This document shows positions 29,373 through 39,059 of a stretch of 64,000 nt of DNA, in pieces. The first letter of the stretch is position 1. The number at the start of each line of letters is the position of its first letter. The stretch spans positions 1 through 64,000 of the forward strand of contig CAJNDS010002788.1 in the NCBI GenBank assembly GCA_905221605.1, read 5' to 3'. The position numbers and the translations under genes are program-made. The notes under the pieces were generated by a model. That model made no database searches. It was not told the DNA's origin and saw only the letters and a list, made by a program, of their open reading frames with translations. This stretch comes from Symbiodinium natans (taxonomy: Eukaryota; Sar; Dinophyceae; Suessiales; Symbiodiniaceae).

Positions 29373-29503
29373 TGCTAACATTTTGAACACTCAAAGGCCT
29401 GCGGAGTCACTCAAGATTCATCGGGCTCAACTACAGGGAGCAAAGTAAAAACACAAATTAGTACAACAAAATGTGGGCTTCTACACAAACGGAAATCTTA
29501 GCA
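29373..29503 (-). repeat. 3' LTR of the copia element
   Basis: 131 bp, TGCTAA...TTAGCA on the plus strand. It differs from the other LTR by one substitution (ctcaactac/ctcaagtac) and two single-base length differences near its inner end, so the insertion is young. Confidence 0.93.
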
Positions 29504-29513
29504 CCCCGCCTCA
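29504..29513 (-). promoter_or_regulatory. polypurine tract
   Basis: On the minus strand TGAGGCGGGG lies directly before the 3' LTR. Its place and purine content fit the plus-strand primer site of an LTR element. Confidence 0.65.
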
Positions 29514-30013
29514 CAGTGCTTCGAGGTTCGGAGTATCTGTGTACATAAGGATTTCCGCCCACATTGACTTCAACAAACCAGACAACTTAGCTCAGGCTCC
29601 CTTTCGACTACGGTCAGCTGTTTCGCTGATCTGCCCTAGCCAGCTCAAGGCCTTTGTGACAGCTGCTGCTTTTGAGCAGGAAGTTCAACTACGCTACGGC
29701 TGAACTACGGAATGCATGCTTGTTTGCCCAAGCGGAGGCCACAGGCAACAGAGTTGCCATCACTTAGCCATTGAGGCTCGTAGTAAAAAGATTGTGATGG
29801 CCTAGCTGCCATCGCACGAGAGATGAGTCGGCTACTCAAATCAAGGCATTCGGAGTAACACATTCGAAGTGCGGCATAAAAGGGATTGGTTCCAAAATGG
29901 AACATAACAAGTTTCGGCTAGCCCGGGCAAAGTCAAAAAGCATCATGAGCATTACCAAGCATAGCACAACAAGTTGTTGGGTTCGGATTGCCAATCTACT
30001 GCATGTCATCGCG
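29514..30013. other. copia 3' untranslated region
   Basis: About 500 bp between the pol stop and the polypurine tract. No frame in the element's direction can be supported. Confidence 0.5.
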
Positions 30014-33000
30014 TCAGGGTCTGCACACTCGGCACGGTGTGTAACCCTTCTCCACTGCTTCTCTGCGGCTGATTTCCGTCACTCCATCTGAATGCTTCAG
30101 CTTGGTGCATGCAATGCGATGGAACGCATAGCCTTGTCTCGTGGATACCCAGACATCGGGCACTCGGGCCGGTCTAGCAGCTGCCTTGGGGCGCCTACGG
30201 GCTTGCGGCACCTCCTCGATGACTTCGGAACTCTCGGACGCTGCATGCTCGTCACTTCCTCGAGCTTGCTCATCACGGTTCCGCGGACTCGACTTTGCCT
30301 TTGACCTGGCACCTCTGGCTGCTGCCTTTCTGTGCTCTTCAGGCACATCACTATCATCAGAACCAAGAGGCAAAGGCCGGGCAGGCGTTCCTGGAGCACT
30401 TTCCTCTGGTGCTTTCAGCACTTTGTGGAACCGACCGACAGCACCCGTGCGTGGACCTTTGCTCAACCTTACATCGGCTTCTACGTAGTTTACGTAGTTT
30501 CCAACCTGCAATTGCACCGACAATGCTTCTGGCTCACGATGTCGGCAACAGCAAGATGCGGCAAACATGCAAACGATGAGCAACATCACTTGCAACCCAG
30601 CGCTTGCGACGGACGGATACTGGCTCAAAAATTCCCCGAAGCACTCAAGAACTGTGAAGAAAAACATCAGGCACTGATGGAACAATCCTGTGTTCTCATC
30701 ACGGTCGTCATCCTGATCAGGCTGACCAGACGATGGCGTCATCTGAAGTGCAAGAAGCATGATCGACAGCATCTGAGCACTTGCTTCACCACATTTGGCA
30801 AAATGCTTCAAGTCACGACACACTGCTCTGATTGCACGCGCATTCTCGATCATGGCTGCATGCGCTTGTCCAAGAGGGGCATAGCCGTTGTCTGCATCTT
30901 TGATGCCCATCAGCCCCAAAAGGTATTCGGTGCGACCTGGGTTCAAGGACTTGGTACCCACATCACTCACGTTGCAAGCCGTCTCAACCGGGACTACATT
31001 TACCAAACCATCAGCTACTTTGGACTGCAACCATAACAGTTTACCGTCAAGGTGGCGCACACGTCCAACACCTGTGCGCATGCATATCGCACGCGCGGCG
31101 GCGTTGTCGATTAGCAGCTGGATGGGTGCAACGGGACCAAACATGAAGGTCACAGCGCGATGCAACAGGATGGCGTCGATGCAGCCACCGACTGCACTGT
31201 GGAATTCACTCTCTGCAGATGACAAGGAAACCACACGCTGCGTGCGCGATGAGGCATGAAGGAGCTGTGAGTTCAGCAGCACCACGCATCCAGACACGCT
31301 CCGGCGTGTCAGCCGGCAACCACTCCAGTCTGAGTCAGTGTAGCACTCAACGATATGTTCAGCCTTCTGGACCTCAAGGCCTACACCGACTGCCGGTGTG
31401 GAAATGACCAAACGATGATGCTCATGCTGGGCCAAGTACGAAACCAGGTGCTTAAGCAGCTTCCAGGTGCCATATGTCGGCTTCTGCATGAACCCTGCCA
31501 GGAACCTTATGCTGAACTGGCATGCAACGGTATCGGACTGCAAATAGAGTAAGATGCCCGTTGCGGACCGGTATGTGGATGCCATGTCGCTTGGCAGCTC
31601 GGTGTCACCAGGGTCATCGGTCGGCAATCTACCTGAAGGAAACGGGGTTTTCCTGGGCCGAAGTTTGGCACCTTTGAGGTTGCACAACTCGAGCAGTTTA
31701 TCCACATGCTTAGGTGGCACCTGAATCTCCAATTCAGTGTCCGAAATCAAGCGATGCACTCGTTTTCGGAACGTCAATTCGTCCCCAATGTCTTTGATCC
31801 ACTGTACAGCGATGGTGTAGCGCTCACTTAGCTTTGCAACGACATGTTCAAGCGTATCACCGTGGGCCGTTGCAAGAAGGTCATCAACATGCATGAGGCC
31901 TCCCCCAGTGGCACCTGGGTTCGGCTCAAACTCCCCGCCTGCGCCTTCACTGCTTTCATTTGGAGGCATACGGAACAGCGATGGCATCTCAGGAAAAGGT
32001 TGCACACAGCATTGGCTAACCAACACATCCTGGAAATCCCGAAACCATCTTGCAGAGCCGTCACGCTGTCCCGGCAGGCATTTGTGTAATTTAAACCAGA
32101 CCACTACACCATTACCCACCTTAACTGACGTCACCGTATCAACCTCTTGACTTACAGTCAAGTAGGCGTCGCTCACGTCGAGCGACAGCATATGCCATCC
32201 CTGGCTCCGGTGTGTCATGTACAGGGCCGGTACGAGCCTTGTGGTTAGACTGCTCGAAGCTGGCGAGTATAACCCAGTGCGTCCTGGGTCCAGGAAGTGG
32301 TATTCTCGGGCTACTAGGCGGGCACGTCGAATCCACCCGAACGATTTCAAACGCCATGTCACCACGAATTTCGTGGTCAGGGTCCTGTGTCCCGGGATCG
32401 GACCATCGACTTGGGCCAAGACTTTCATGCGCCCGAGCCGCTGCAGCTCGTACTCCATGGCGATCTGATCGATGCGTGCCAACTCTTCGTCGGAAAGTTC
32501 CGGTTCACCGTGGTCCAAAGGAAATATCAAGGATTGGGGCACGTCAAGGGTTTGCTCTTGTCCATCATCAGCAATCTCAAGATCACCGTCACCAAGATCC
32601 GCCTCGATCTCTTCATCAGGTGACTCGCCATCCACATGATAAAACTCCTGGTCTCCAATTTTCGTGACTGCCATCAGACGAAGCTTCTTTCGCACAGGCG
32701 CAGGCTCACTGCTTCCGGGCGCAACATGATCTGCAGGGGTCTCGGGAGGACTACGGCCAGCCTGATTAGAACCACTAGACCCACTGGAACTAGAACCACT
32801 AGGGCTGGCCCCTACACCCGCAGGGCTTGGTTCTGGCATTGCGACATCTTCATTGACTGCATCAGCTGAGGCAATCCCCGCCTGGTGAGGCGTTGGGGGC
32901 TCTGGCGTTCCCGCTGCAACGCTTGGACGAGGCAATTGAGGAACAAGTTCGGAAAGCATTGCGTCGTCAGGCAGGAGCCGCTGCTCTGGTGGAGGTGCCT

Positions 33001-35374
33001 CGGGCGGCACCACCTCTGCGTTGACAGCTGGCCCGTCATCACCCGCAGGTGTACGCTGTGCACGTGCTTGTCCAACATGGCCGGCGAGGAAAGCTGCTTG
33101 CGAGTATGGCATATCTCGCAACACAGTGCAAAGCTCATCACTGAAACGCTCGGGGATGCCTCTCACTGACCGGCACGAGACCAAGAAGCCTCCAGGCGTC
33201 ACGCCGACATGTGCGTCGGACACAGTCAGCTTGCCCAGCCACAGCATTCTAACCCATCTAGGATGACCCTTGACTTTGCTGCGGATGCGACCAAAGCAGG
33301 TCTCACCAAAGGATATGATCTTCCCGTTGTACGGACGACCTGTGACCAACTCAAAGCTGGTTATCCCATGGCTCTTCACGAACCTGTGTGCCATCCATCC
33401 GGCGTGCCGCCAGGCCCATCCATGGATGGGATCAAGAGATCCAACTGCGGTCTTTGTCTCCTTTTCATACTCAGCAAGGATGGTGCATGTCAACTGGCGC
33501 AAGAACTCGATGGCCTGTTCAGCAGGATTGCTTTGGTGGTCTCCAGGCTCAGGGGCTTCTATGTGTGTTTTCAACCCAAGCTTGGTGCGATACGCCTTCA
33601 CTGCCGCCTTCAACGCCAAACATGTCGGCTCATTGTCACTCTTCAAGGTGACTTCATTGTGCCCCAAGACATTGAGATAGCGACAGAGCTCGGCTGTAGC
33701 ATAGCGCATCGATTCAGTGCCTCCTTTCCGGGGCAAGGCCCACGCATTGCGAGATCCAGTGTGGCTGTCAGCAACAACAAGGCACACAAGCTTCTTTGCG
33801 GGGTCCTTCGGACGACCAGTGTAAGCAAAGTCAAAGGACAACGTGGAACATGTACGTTCACTGCCACCTGACCTTTCATGTCGATCGCTGCGAGCACGGA
33901 ACTGGACACAAAACGGACACCAGGCTTCATAAGGAACATGTGTCAAGGAATGAGCACGCCTCTGCTCATCGGTGGGCATGCGAACCGGCGCTTGCTCACG
34001 TGGCACAGCTGCGCCGTCGTCGGCTTCTGCATGATGCCTTTCCAAAAGCTCATGCCGGCGAAGGTGGTCCTGAATGCGTTTGAGGACCGTTGCTTTTCCC
34101 CCGCTCTTGCCCAATCCAAGCGTAACACATGCTGCCCTAAGGGTGGCCAAAGTGCAGTCCATGCTCAGACGTACGCCGTCAACCACAACATACTCAGCAT
34201 TCGGATTTGCAGCTCTTTGCTCGTCACTCTCTTGATTTTCGTCATGTCCAATGCCTGCACCCTGATCTTCAATCACATCACGATCTTCGTTGAGGCCTTC
34301 AAGAGGAAGCATTGGGTCGTCATCATCCGATTCAGCACGCACTGGCACTGGCTGTGCCGGGGCAGGGATGTCCCCTTCAGGGAACAGGTCAAGCATGTTC
34401 ACACGGGCGGAAGTGGCAATGGTGATGATCTCATGCAACCTTTCAATCCCTTGGTGAGGCAAAGCACTCTCAGGATCATCAAGACGTGCCACTTCTGCAT
34501 TCAGCTCGTGCAACTTCCAACCTTGTGGCCCATTTATGAGCGTCGTACGAAACCTGACATCATGCGCTGCAAGAGCAGTAGCACAGTCGATCAAGCACGA
34601 AGAGTTGCATCGGTTGGCGTGCACACCTTCAGACAACACCTGGAACCTCTCGGTGAGTGCAAGGAACGGACCATGAAGCTGCAAAGCGCGCACATCACAG
34701 GTGGGGTCACTCATCACAACACGGATGTCACCACGCACACACAAGGAATTTTGCTTCAGGTACACAGGAATCTTGATGCCATCGCGTTCAAGCACAAGAT
34801 TGTCGTCTTGATCTCTGCCAACACTCCACCCGACACGGTAGAGTTTGCCGAGTGACAACAGGGGACTCGTCACGGGCGCAATGAGCCAGCGATCCTTCAC
34901 AGATGCACCGCTGAGCTCAAGGACGGCCTCACGGATGCCATGCGATTTCAAAGGGTTTCCCTGAGCATCCCGGTACCAGTGGTTGGAAGATGCAACCTTG
35001 CGACCCACATTGGCATAGGACTCAGGCAGGCAAGAGTGGTCAGCGCCTGAGTCCAACACGATTTCCACCTGCTGGTGGAGCACATGGTCACCTTGCCACT
35101 GGAGGGCACGCACATCACCCGGTGGAACAGGCTCCTGGGTATCATCGTCCCATGACAACCAGTGTGCATCATCATCACTATATGTCATGTCGTAGCACAC
35201 ACACGAAGAAGGACACATGGAATGCTGCGCGGGCGCTTGAACAGGCGGAGGCCGAATCTCGGGTTTTCCCTGGAAAACGGACAATTCCGCCTGGGGCGGA
35301 ATCTCGGGTTTTCCCTGGAAAACGGACAATTCCGCCTGGGGCGGAATCTCGGGTTTTCCCTGGAAAACGGACAA
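30014..35374 (-). CDS. copia pol polyprotein with SAP-like region and unusual C-terminal tail
   Basis: 1786 codons counted from a nominal TTG; the frame is open back to a TAG at 35506-35504. Protease: D108 in VLDSGAD. A SAP-like helix pair follows at 404-440 (LATLRAACVTLGLGKSGGK). Integrase: H475/H479/C486/C489, then D515, D580, E619. RT: D1066 in LSLDVSDAYL and HVDD (1162-1165). RNase H: D1347, E1388 in SSAESE, D1423, D1471. Beyond the usual copia end come about 300 extra residues: a hydrophobic segment (1564-1610, two possible membrane helices), a basic disordered part, and a terminal H1752-x3-C1756 ... GYTPC1781-x2-C1784 motif like Ada-type zinc sites. Expression needs a -1 shift from gag. 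Confidence 0.93.
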   Translation of the reverse strand: MSVFQGKPEIPPQAELSVFQGKPEIPPQAELSVFQGKPEIRPPPVQAPAQHSMCPSSCVCYDMTYSDDDAHWLSWDDDTQEPVPPGDVRALQWQGDHVLHQQVEIVLDSGADHSCLPESYANVGRKVASSNHWYRDAQGNPLKSHGIREAVLELSGASVKDRWLIAPVTSPLLSLGKLYRVGWSVGRDQDDNLVLERDGIKIPVYLKQNSLCVRGDIRVVMSDPTCDVRALQLHGPFLALTERFQVLSEGVHANRCNSSCLIDCATALAAHDVRFRTTLINGPQGWKLHELNAEVARLDDPESALPHQGIERLHEIITIATSARVNMLDLFPEGDIPAPAQPVPVRAESDDDDPMLPLEGLNEDRDVIEDQGAGIGHDENQESDEQRAANPNAEYVVVDGVRLSMDCTLATLRAACVTLGLGKSGGKATVLKRIQDHLRRHELLERHHAEADDGAAVPREQAPVRMPTDEQRRAHSLTHVPYEAWCPFCVQFRARSDRHERSGGSERTCSTLSFDFAYTGRPKDPAKKLVCLVVADSHTGSRNAWALPRKGGTESMRYATAELCRYLNVLGHNEVTLKSDNEPTCLALKAAVKAYRTKLGLKTHIEAPEPGDHQSNPAEQAIEFLRQLTCTILAEYEKETKTAVGSLDPIHGWAWRHAGWMAHRFVKSHGITSFELVTGRPYNGKIISFGETCFGRIRSKVKGHPRWVRMLWLGKLTVSDAHVGVTPGGFLVSCRSVRGIPERFSDELCTVLRDMPYSQAAFLAGHVGQARAQRTPAGDDGPAVNAEVVPPEAPPPEQRLLPDDAMLSELVPQLPRPSVAAGTPEPPTPHQAGIASADAVNEDVAMPEPSPAGVGASPSGSSSSGSSGSNQAGRSPPETPADHVAPGSSEPAPVRKKLRLMAVTKIGDQEFYHVDGESPDEEIEADLGDGDLEIADDGQEQTLDVPQSLIFPLDHGEPELSDEELARIDQIAMEYELQRLGRMKVLAQVDGPIPGHRTLTTKFVVTWRLKSFGWIRRARLVAREYHFLDPGRTGLYSPASSSLTTRLVPALYMTHRSQGWHMLSLDVSDAYLTVSQEVDTVTSVKVGNGVVVWFKLHKCLPGQRDGSARWFRDFQDVLVSQCCVQPFPEMPSLFRMPPNESSEGAGGEFEPNPGATGGGLMHVDDLLATAHGDTLEHVVAKLSERYTIAVQWIKDIGDELTFRKRVHRLISDTELEIQVPPKHVDKLLELCNLKGAKLRPRKTPFPSGRLPTDDPGDTELPSDMASTYRSATGILLYLQSDTVACQFSIRFLAGFMQKPTYGTWKLLKHLVSYLAQHEHHRLVISTPAVGVGLEVQKAEHIVECYTDSDWSGCRLTRRSVSGCVVLLNSQLLHASSRTQRVVSLSSAESEFHSAVGGCIDAILLHRAVTFMFGPVAPIQLLIDNAAARAICMRTGVGRVRHLDGKLLWLQSKVADGLVNVVPVETACNVSDVGTKSLNPGRTEYLLGLMGIKDADNGYAPLGQAHAAMIENARAIRAVCRDLKHFAKCGEASAQMLSIMLLALQMTPSSGQPDQDDDRDENTGLFHQCLMFFFTVLECFGEFLSQYPSVASAGLQVMLLIVCMFAASCCCRHREPEALSVQLQVGNYVNYVEADVRLSKGPRTGAVGRFHKVLKAPEESAPGTPARPLPLGSDDSDVPEEHRKAAARGARSKAKSSPRNRDEQARGSDEHAASESSEVIEEVPQARRRPKAAARPARVPDVWVSTRQGYAFHRIACTKLKHSDGVTEISRREAVEKGYTPCRVCRP

Positions 35375-36951
35375 AATTTCGCCTGGGGCGTCCTGGCTGA
35401 GAACCCAAGAGGAGAGTTTGCAACCGCATGGGCTCCCAGCAGAGGAGCACTTCCTGAGATGGCACAGACCTCCATGGCCCTGGAGGCTCGGGCATGCAAA
35501 GCGCTAACAAGCTGCACAAACTCATCGTTGCGCCCATCACGCACCATGCGCACATGCCCATCACTTGCATCCAGCTGGCAAAGGTCAACTTCAACACGGC
35601 GCACAGAGCCCGGGACTGCAGTGCTGGACGACGGCACCGCGGAGGATGTCGCGGCTTGCGAAGCAGAGCCACCCACCGAGGTGACAGTCGTGGATGTCTC
35701 AGCGCCGACGACCTGATTCACTGAGGACTGACCCTTAGATCTCCAGCACTCCTGCGCATAGTGGCCCTTGCGCCCGCAATTGAAACACTCAATTTGCGAC
35801 TTGTCGACCTTGCCTTTGCCCTTGCCTTTGCCTTTCTCATCTTTGCCACCTCCCTTTTTATCCTTGCCCTTAGGTTTCCCTTTAGGATTCTTGCCTCCAT
35901 CACCCTTAGGCTTGCCCTTGCTGCTACCCTTGCCTTTAGAGTTTCCGCGACCACCTTTGCGCTTACCCTTCTGAACTGCATCCACTTCCATTGGCACGAC
36001 ATCAGGATTGACAGGAGGGTCCACGATGCCAAGACTCTGGTGAACCTTGGTCACACTCCAAGACGTGGTGGTGATCTCATAAGCAAGGATGTAAGACCTG
36101 ACGGATTCATAGGTGGACTCTTCGGTCATGCTCAGCTGCACGTGCTGACGGATGGCCTGAGGGAGACACCTCATTAGGCTCCCAAGCATCACGTTGGGGT
36201 CGATTGCACGACCACTGACGCGTTCGTACTCTCCACAAACACGCTCTAGCCCATCTACCTGCTCCCGAAGGGTCTTAGACTTTTCAAATACCGGATATGC
36301 CATCACGGCATTTAAAAGAGCCATTGCACGAACTTTTGATCGCGGGGCGAAAACGTTGTTTAACTGTCTCCATACTTCGAAACCAGAACGTTCCTGCACT
36401 TGCTTTAGAATCGACTTCGGTTTGTGATGAAGAACGGTGGCCAGTATTGCGTATAGGCGACGCGAGCGATCAAGGACATCGGCCGGAAGGCCTTGCAGGG
36501 AGTATGTGGTGCTAAGGTGGGCCTCAACATGGGCCAACTCTTCCTCGTATCTGCCATCGGCAAAGATAAGCCAAGTGCGAAAACTATGCGCCCAATCTTG
36601 CCATTGGGACAGGTCAAAGCCATGATCAGTGGAACCGAAGTTGGCTGGCCTGCTTAACACTTTGTTGGCGTCACTGAAGCCTGACATACTAGACGCACCT
36701 GCATTGCCTGAAGTCCCGCCACGGACTGCCTGCACGGCGGCAGCAGCCGCTGGCGCTGCAGCCTCAGACGTCATCATCATTTGCTGCATCATCGCTACCA
36801 TCTGACTCATATCCACACCACCTGCTGTCGGTGACCCTACAACAGGACTGAAAGGATTCGGGAACGGTCCCTGAGGACCCGCAGTGGCACCTCCAGGGGT
36901 TGCATGTGGTTGCAACTCTGGATCAGAGATGTCATCATCAGCATCAGCCAT
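35185..36951 (-). CDS. copia gag
   Basis: From the ATG at 36951 (MADADDD); the frame is open five codons further upstream. The middle resembles a copia capsid (LSQWQDWAHSFRTWLIFADG, and helices such as FEVWRQLNNVFAPRSKVRAM). A Lys/Gly-rich stretch (roughly residues 330-385) precedes a CCHC knuckle, CFNCGRKGHYAQEC. Near the C-terminus there are three copies of a 15-residue unit. Gag packages element RNA. Its last 190 bp or more overlap pol, which is in the -1 frame. Confidence 0.92.
   Translation of the reverse strand: MADADDDISDPELQPHATPGGATAGPQGPFPNPFSPVVGSPTAGGVDMSQMVAMMQQMMMTSEAAAPAAAAAVQAVRGGTSGNAGASSMSGFSDANKVLSRPANFGSTDHGFDLSQWQDWAHSFRTWLIFADGRYEEELAHVEAHLSTTYSLQGLPADVLDRSRRLYAILATVLHHKPKSILKQVQERSGFEVWRQLNNVFAPRSKVRAMALLNAVMAYPVFEKSKTLREQVDGLERVCGEYERVSGRAIDPNVMLGSLMRCLPQAIRQHVQLSMTEESTYESVRSYILAYEITTTSWSVTKVHQSLGIVDPPVNPDVVPMEVDAVQKGKRKGGRGNSKGKGSSKGKPKGDGGKNPKGKPKGKDKKGGGKDEKGKGKGKGKVDKSQIECFNCGRKGHYAQECWRSKGQSSVNQVVGAETSTTVTSVGGSASQAATSSAVPSSSTAVPGSVRRVEVDLCQLDASDGHVRMVRDGRNDEFVQLVSALHARASRAMEVCAISGSAPLLGAHAVANSPLGFSARTPQAKFCPFSRENPRFRPRRNCPFSRENPRFRPRRNCPFSRENPRFGLRLFKRPRSIPCVLLRVCATT
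35250..35388 (-). repeat. triplicated 45-bp unit in the gag/pol overlap
   Basis: Three near-identical tandem copies of about 45 bp. In the gag frame the unit reads CPFSRENPRFRPRRN, in the pol frame SVFQGKPEIPPQAEL. Because 45 is a multiple of three, both frames stay open. It lies where the -1 shift between gag and pol must happen. Confidence 0.9.
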
Positions 36952-37350
36952 ATCACTCAGTGTCACAGGTACGGCAACGCCTCAAGACTCAAGCTTGCAA
37001 ATGCACGCCAACAAAGGATCTCGTGGAAAGGAAACAACAAGGGGTATGCTGCTTGTCACGCAATCCTATGGCACAATGCACCGATGCAAGGTCACGGAGG
37101 AAAAGGTGGGCTTGCCTTCCACCACACACTATGGCTCTTCGGCACGGCCGCCGGAACTGCACACTACGAACTCAGCTTACAAGGATCTGTAGAAACCCGA
37201 ACGGCAGAACCTAAGTTCAAAGTCTGGGCCCCTGAACACAAACCCCAAACAAAGTTCCCACGTGTTCTTGTCACTACCTCTCTGTGTCGGGATTGGGTCC
37301 TGTCCCGCACGAGCCACCTCACAGCCCTGACCAAAGGAAAGGACCGCCAG
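36952..37350. other. copia 5' leader
   Basis: About 400 bp between the primer site and the gag ATG. It contains no supportable gene and probably holds packaging and translation signals. Confidence 0.5.
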
Positions 37351-37364
37351 GCGCTCCGCTACCA
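37351..37364 (-). promoter_or_regulatory. tRNA primer-binding site
   Basis: Directly inside the 5' LTR the minus strand reads TGGTAGCGGAGCGC. Starting with TGG it fits the 3' CCA end of a tRNA. The first bases closely resemble the complement of the initiator-Met tRNA end in other eukaryotes, the usual copia primer. Confidence 0.75.
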
Positions 37365-37497
37365 TGCTAACATTTTGAACACTCAAAGGCCTGCGGAGTC
37401 ACTCAAGATTCATCGGGCTCAAGTACAGGGAGCAAAGTAAAAACACAAATTAGTACAACAAAATGTGGGCTTCTACACAAACGGAAAATCCTTAGCA
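37365..37497 (-). repeat. 5' LTR of the copia element
   Basis: 133 bp, partner of 29373-29503. It should carry the element promoter. No TATA-like box is evident, as is common in dinoflagellates. Confidence 0.93.
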
Positions 37498-37502
37498 CAT
37501 TG
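37498..37502. repeat. target-site duplication CATTG (right)
   Basis: Repeats 29368-29372. The sequence after it (catgcgtgag) continues the interrupted host repeat. Confidence 0.9.
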
Positions 37503-37680
37503 CATGCGTGAGAGCCCTTTGCCTGTTAATGTGTAAAGTTTTTCTAGTGACCTGGGAACCCCACCTACCAACCCAAAGGGTTGATGATTGATGTTTGACC
37601 GGCAGCGCCTTTCACGGTTCAGGGAGTGTCTTGGAGGTTAGCGTGGTAGCGAAGCACTCCGTGCGACCAGGATCCAAGCA

Positions 37681-38230
37681 ATGCCTCGTGGCGACGATGA
37701 TGCTGGCATGGATTGGCAGCTGGCTGTGGAGCCAGCCGAGCTGGATGTGGAACCAGCCGAGGCTTTGGAACTAGTGGAAACAATAGAGCTCATGGAGCCA
37801 ATGGAACCAGGAGAGCCCATGGAGCCAGTGGAACCAGACGAACCAATGGGGCCACTACGAGAAAAGCCGAGTGCTTCAAACAGGGTGGTACGAAGTGGAG
37901 ATGGAAAAGGCCGCAGGAAAGTGGAACGCTAGGAAGTACAAATTTGCCCAGCTACATGCCACCAAAGCCGAAGACCAGGCCTTGCAAGCCAATGGTGGAA
38001 GGGGAAGATTACATTCCCAGAAGGTGGAGCTCGAGACGAGATTATGGGAAGCGGGAGTGAGATGTATGTGGTGGCAAAAAGTGAATCAGACAGGATAAAG
38101 AAGGAAAGGGCAAGCTCAGCAAGAGGAAGCTTCGCCCGAGGAATCTCAGCGAGAGGAAGGGCAAGAGGAGCCTCAATGAGAGTGCAGAGCGAACCCTTAC
38201 CAAGCGCCAGGTGGCGCTCGAACTCTTAGT
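37681..38230 (+). CDS. possible low-complexity protein with MEPxEP repeats
   Basis: From an ATG at 37681 the frame reads MPRGDDDAGMDWQLAV and then repeats E-x-M-E-P-x-E-P-type words to about 37850. Two other frames stay open further right and are basic. The region may be a decayed gene or an exon with frame changes. I recognise no family. Confidence 0.25.
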
Positions 38231-39058
38231 AACAAGCTGGAGCTGTTACCAGCAGCTGGAAAGAGTGTCACCTGAGGCTGCGTGCCCAGTCTGTTCCACA
38301 TGGCAAAAACTTGTGACTATTCACCCACCTACACAGTTTGCCATCTTTGCATTTTCTTAACCGTGGCAGGCACCAATGCTTTTCTGCAACATGCTTATGA
38401 AGGTTGCATTGCTATGCCATTCCCCCTGCACTAGCAAGGTTCCTGAAACACCTTACGCAAGCTTGATCTACCCTCCAAGCTGATGGCAAGAAGCCTTTCT
38501 GTCAGCTGGACACACGGGTAACAATGGGAACTGGACAACTCTTGCGCTCAAAGCCAAAAGCTTTGCAATGCGAACAGAGCTGCTAGGTTTGCAATTTCTA
38601 ACACGCCACCAAGTGTCTTTTTTTTCACCTTCGCTAATTCCACTTCTTTTCGGTTATTGTGTTTTAGCTGCATCTGCATCTGACCCACAACACAAGTTTT
38701 CAATCTTGAAAAGCTGGACAACTAATCCTAAGTCCACGGATCGGGACGCCGAAACATCTTTGCTCAAGTTGTTGTCCGTTCATTTTAACACTAGGTTTAC
38801 TTGTTCAATAATTGTGGCAAGTTTCTTGATTCTCTTACCAATCAGAACCAAGGACTTTGATCCATTTAGCGGATCCGCTTCAATGTTTCTTAAAATCGTG
38901 TTGGGTGGTGTTGCACAAGCTGCTTGGAGCAAGGCCCACCTGGCTCGCTGCATTGCTTGTGTTGATTTCTGAGCCTTTCTGCTGAGCCTTCCAAGAATTT
39001 TCAGCCTAATCACTTCTCAGCCTTCTGGAAGGGTTCAAGCAAACAATTTGAGAGGCCA
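38231..39058. other. no gene seen
   Basis: AT-richer stretch with a few short frames and no motif on either strand. Confidence 0.4.
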
Positions 39059-39059
39059 A

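Larger units (their letters stand above)
29373..37497 (-). mobile_element. complete Ty1/copia LTR retrotransposon
   Basis: 8125 bp bounded by near-identical short LTRs (131 and 133 bp) that start TG and end CA. A 5-bp target duplication CATTG lies at 29368-29372 and 37498-37502. Coding order on the minus strand is gag then pol with protease, integrase, RT and RNase H, the copia order. A tRNA primer site and a purine tract lie at the expected places. gag and pol are uninterrupted, so the copy may be competent. A related uninterrupted site exists at 47670-47695. Confidence 0.95.

Noticed and set aside
35373-35379. AAATTTT as the -1 slippery heptamer of the copia gag/pol overlap
   Set aside because: In the gag phase it reads AAA TTT T, not A AAT TTT, so it does not fit the canonical phase.
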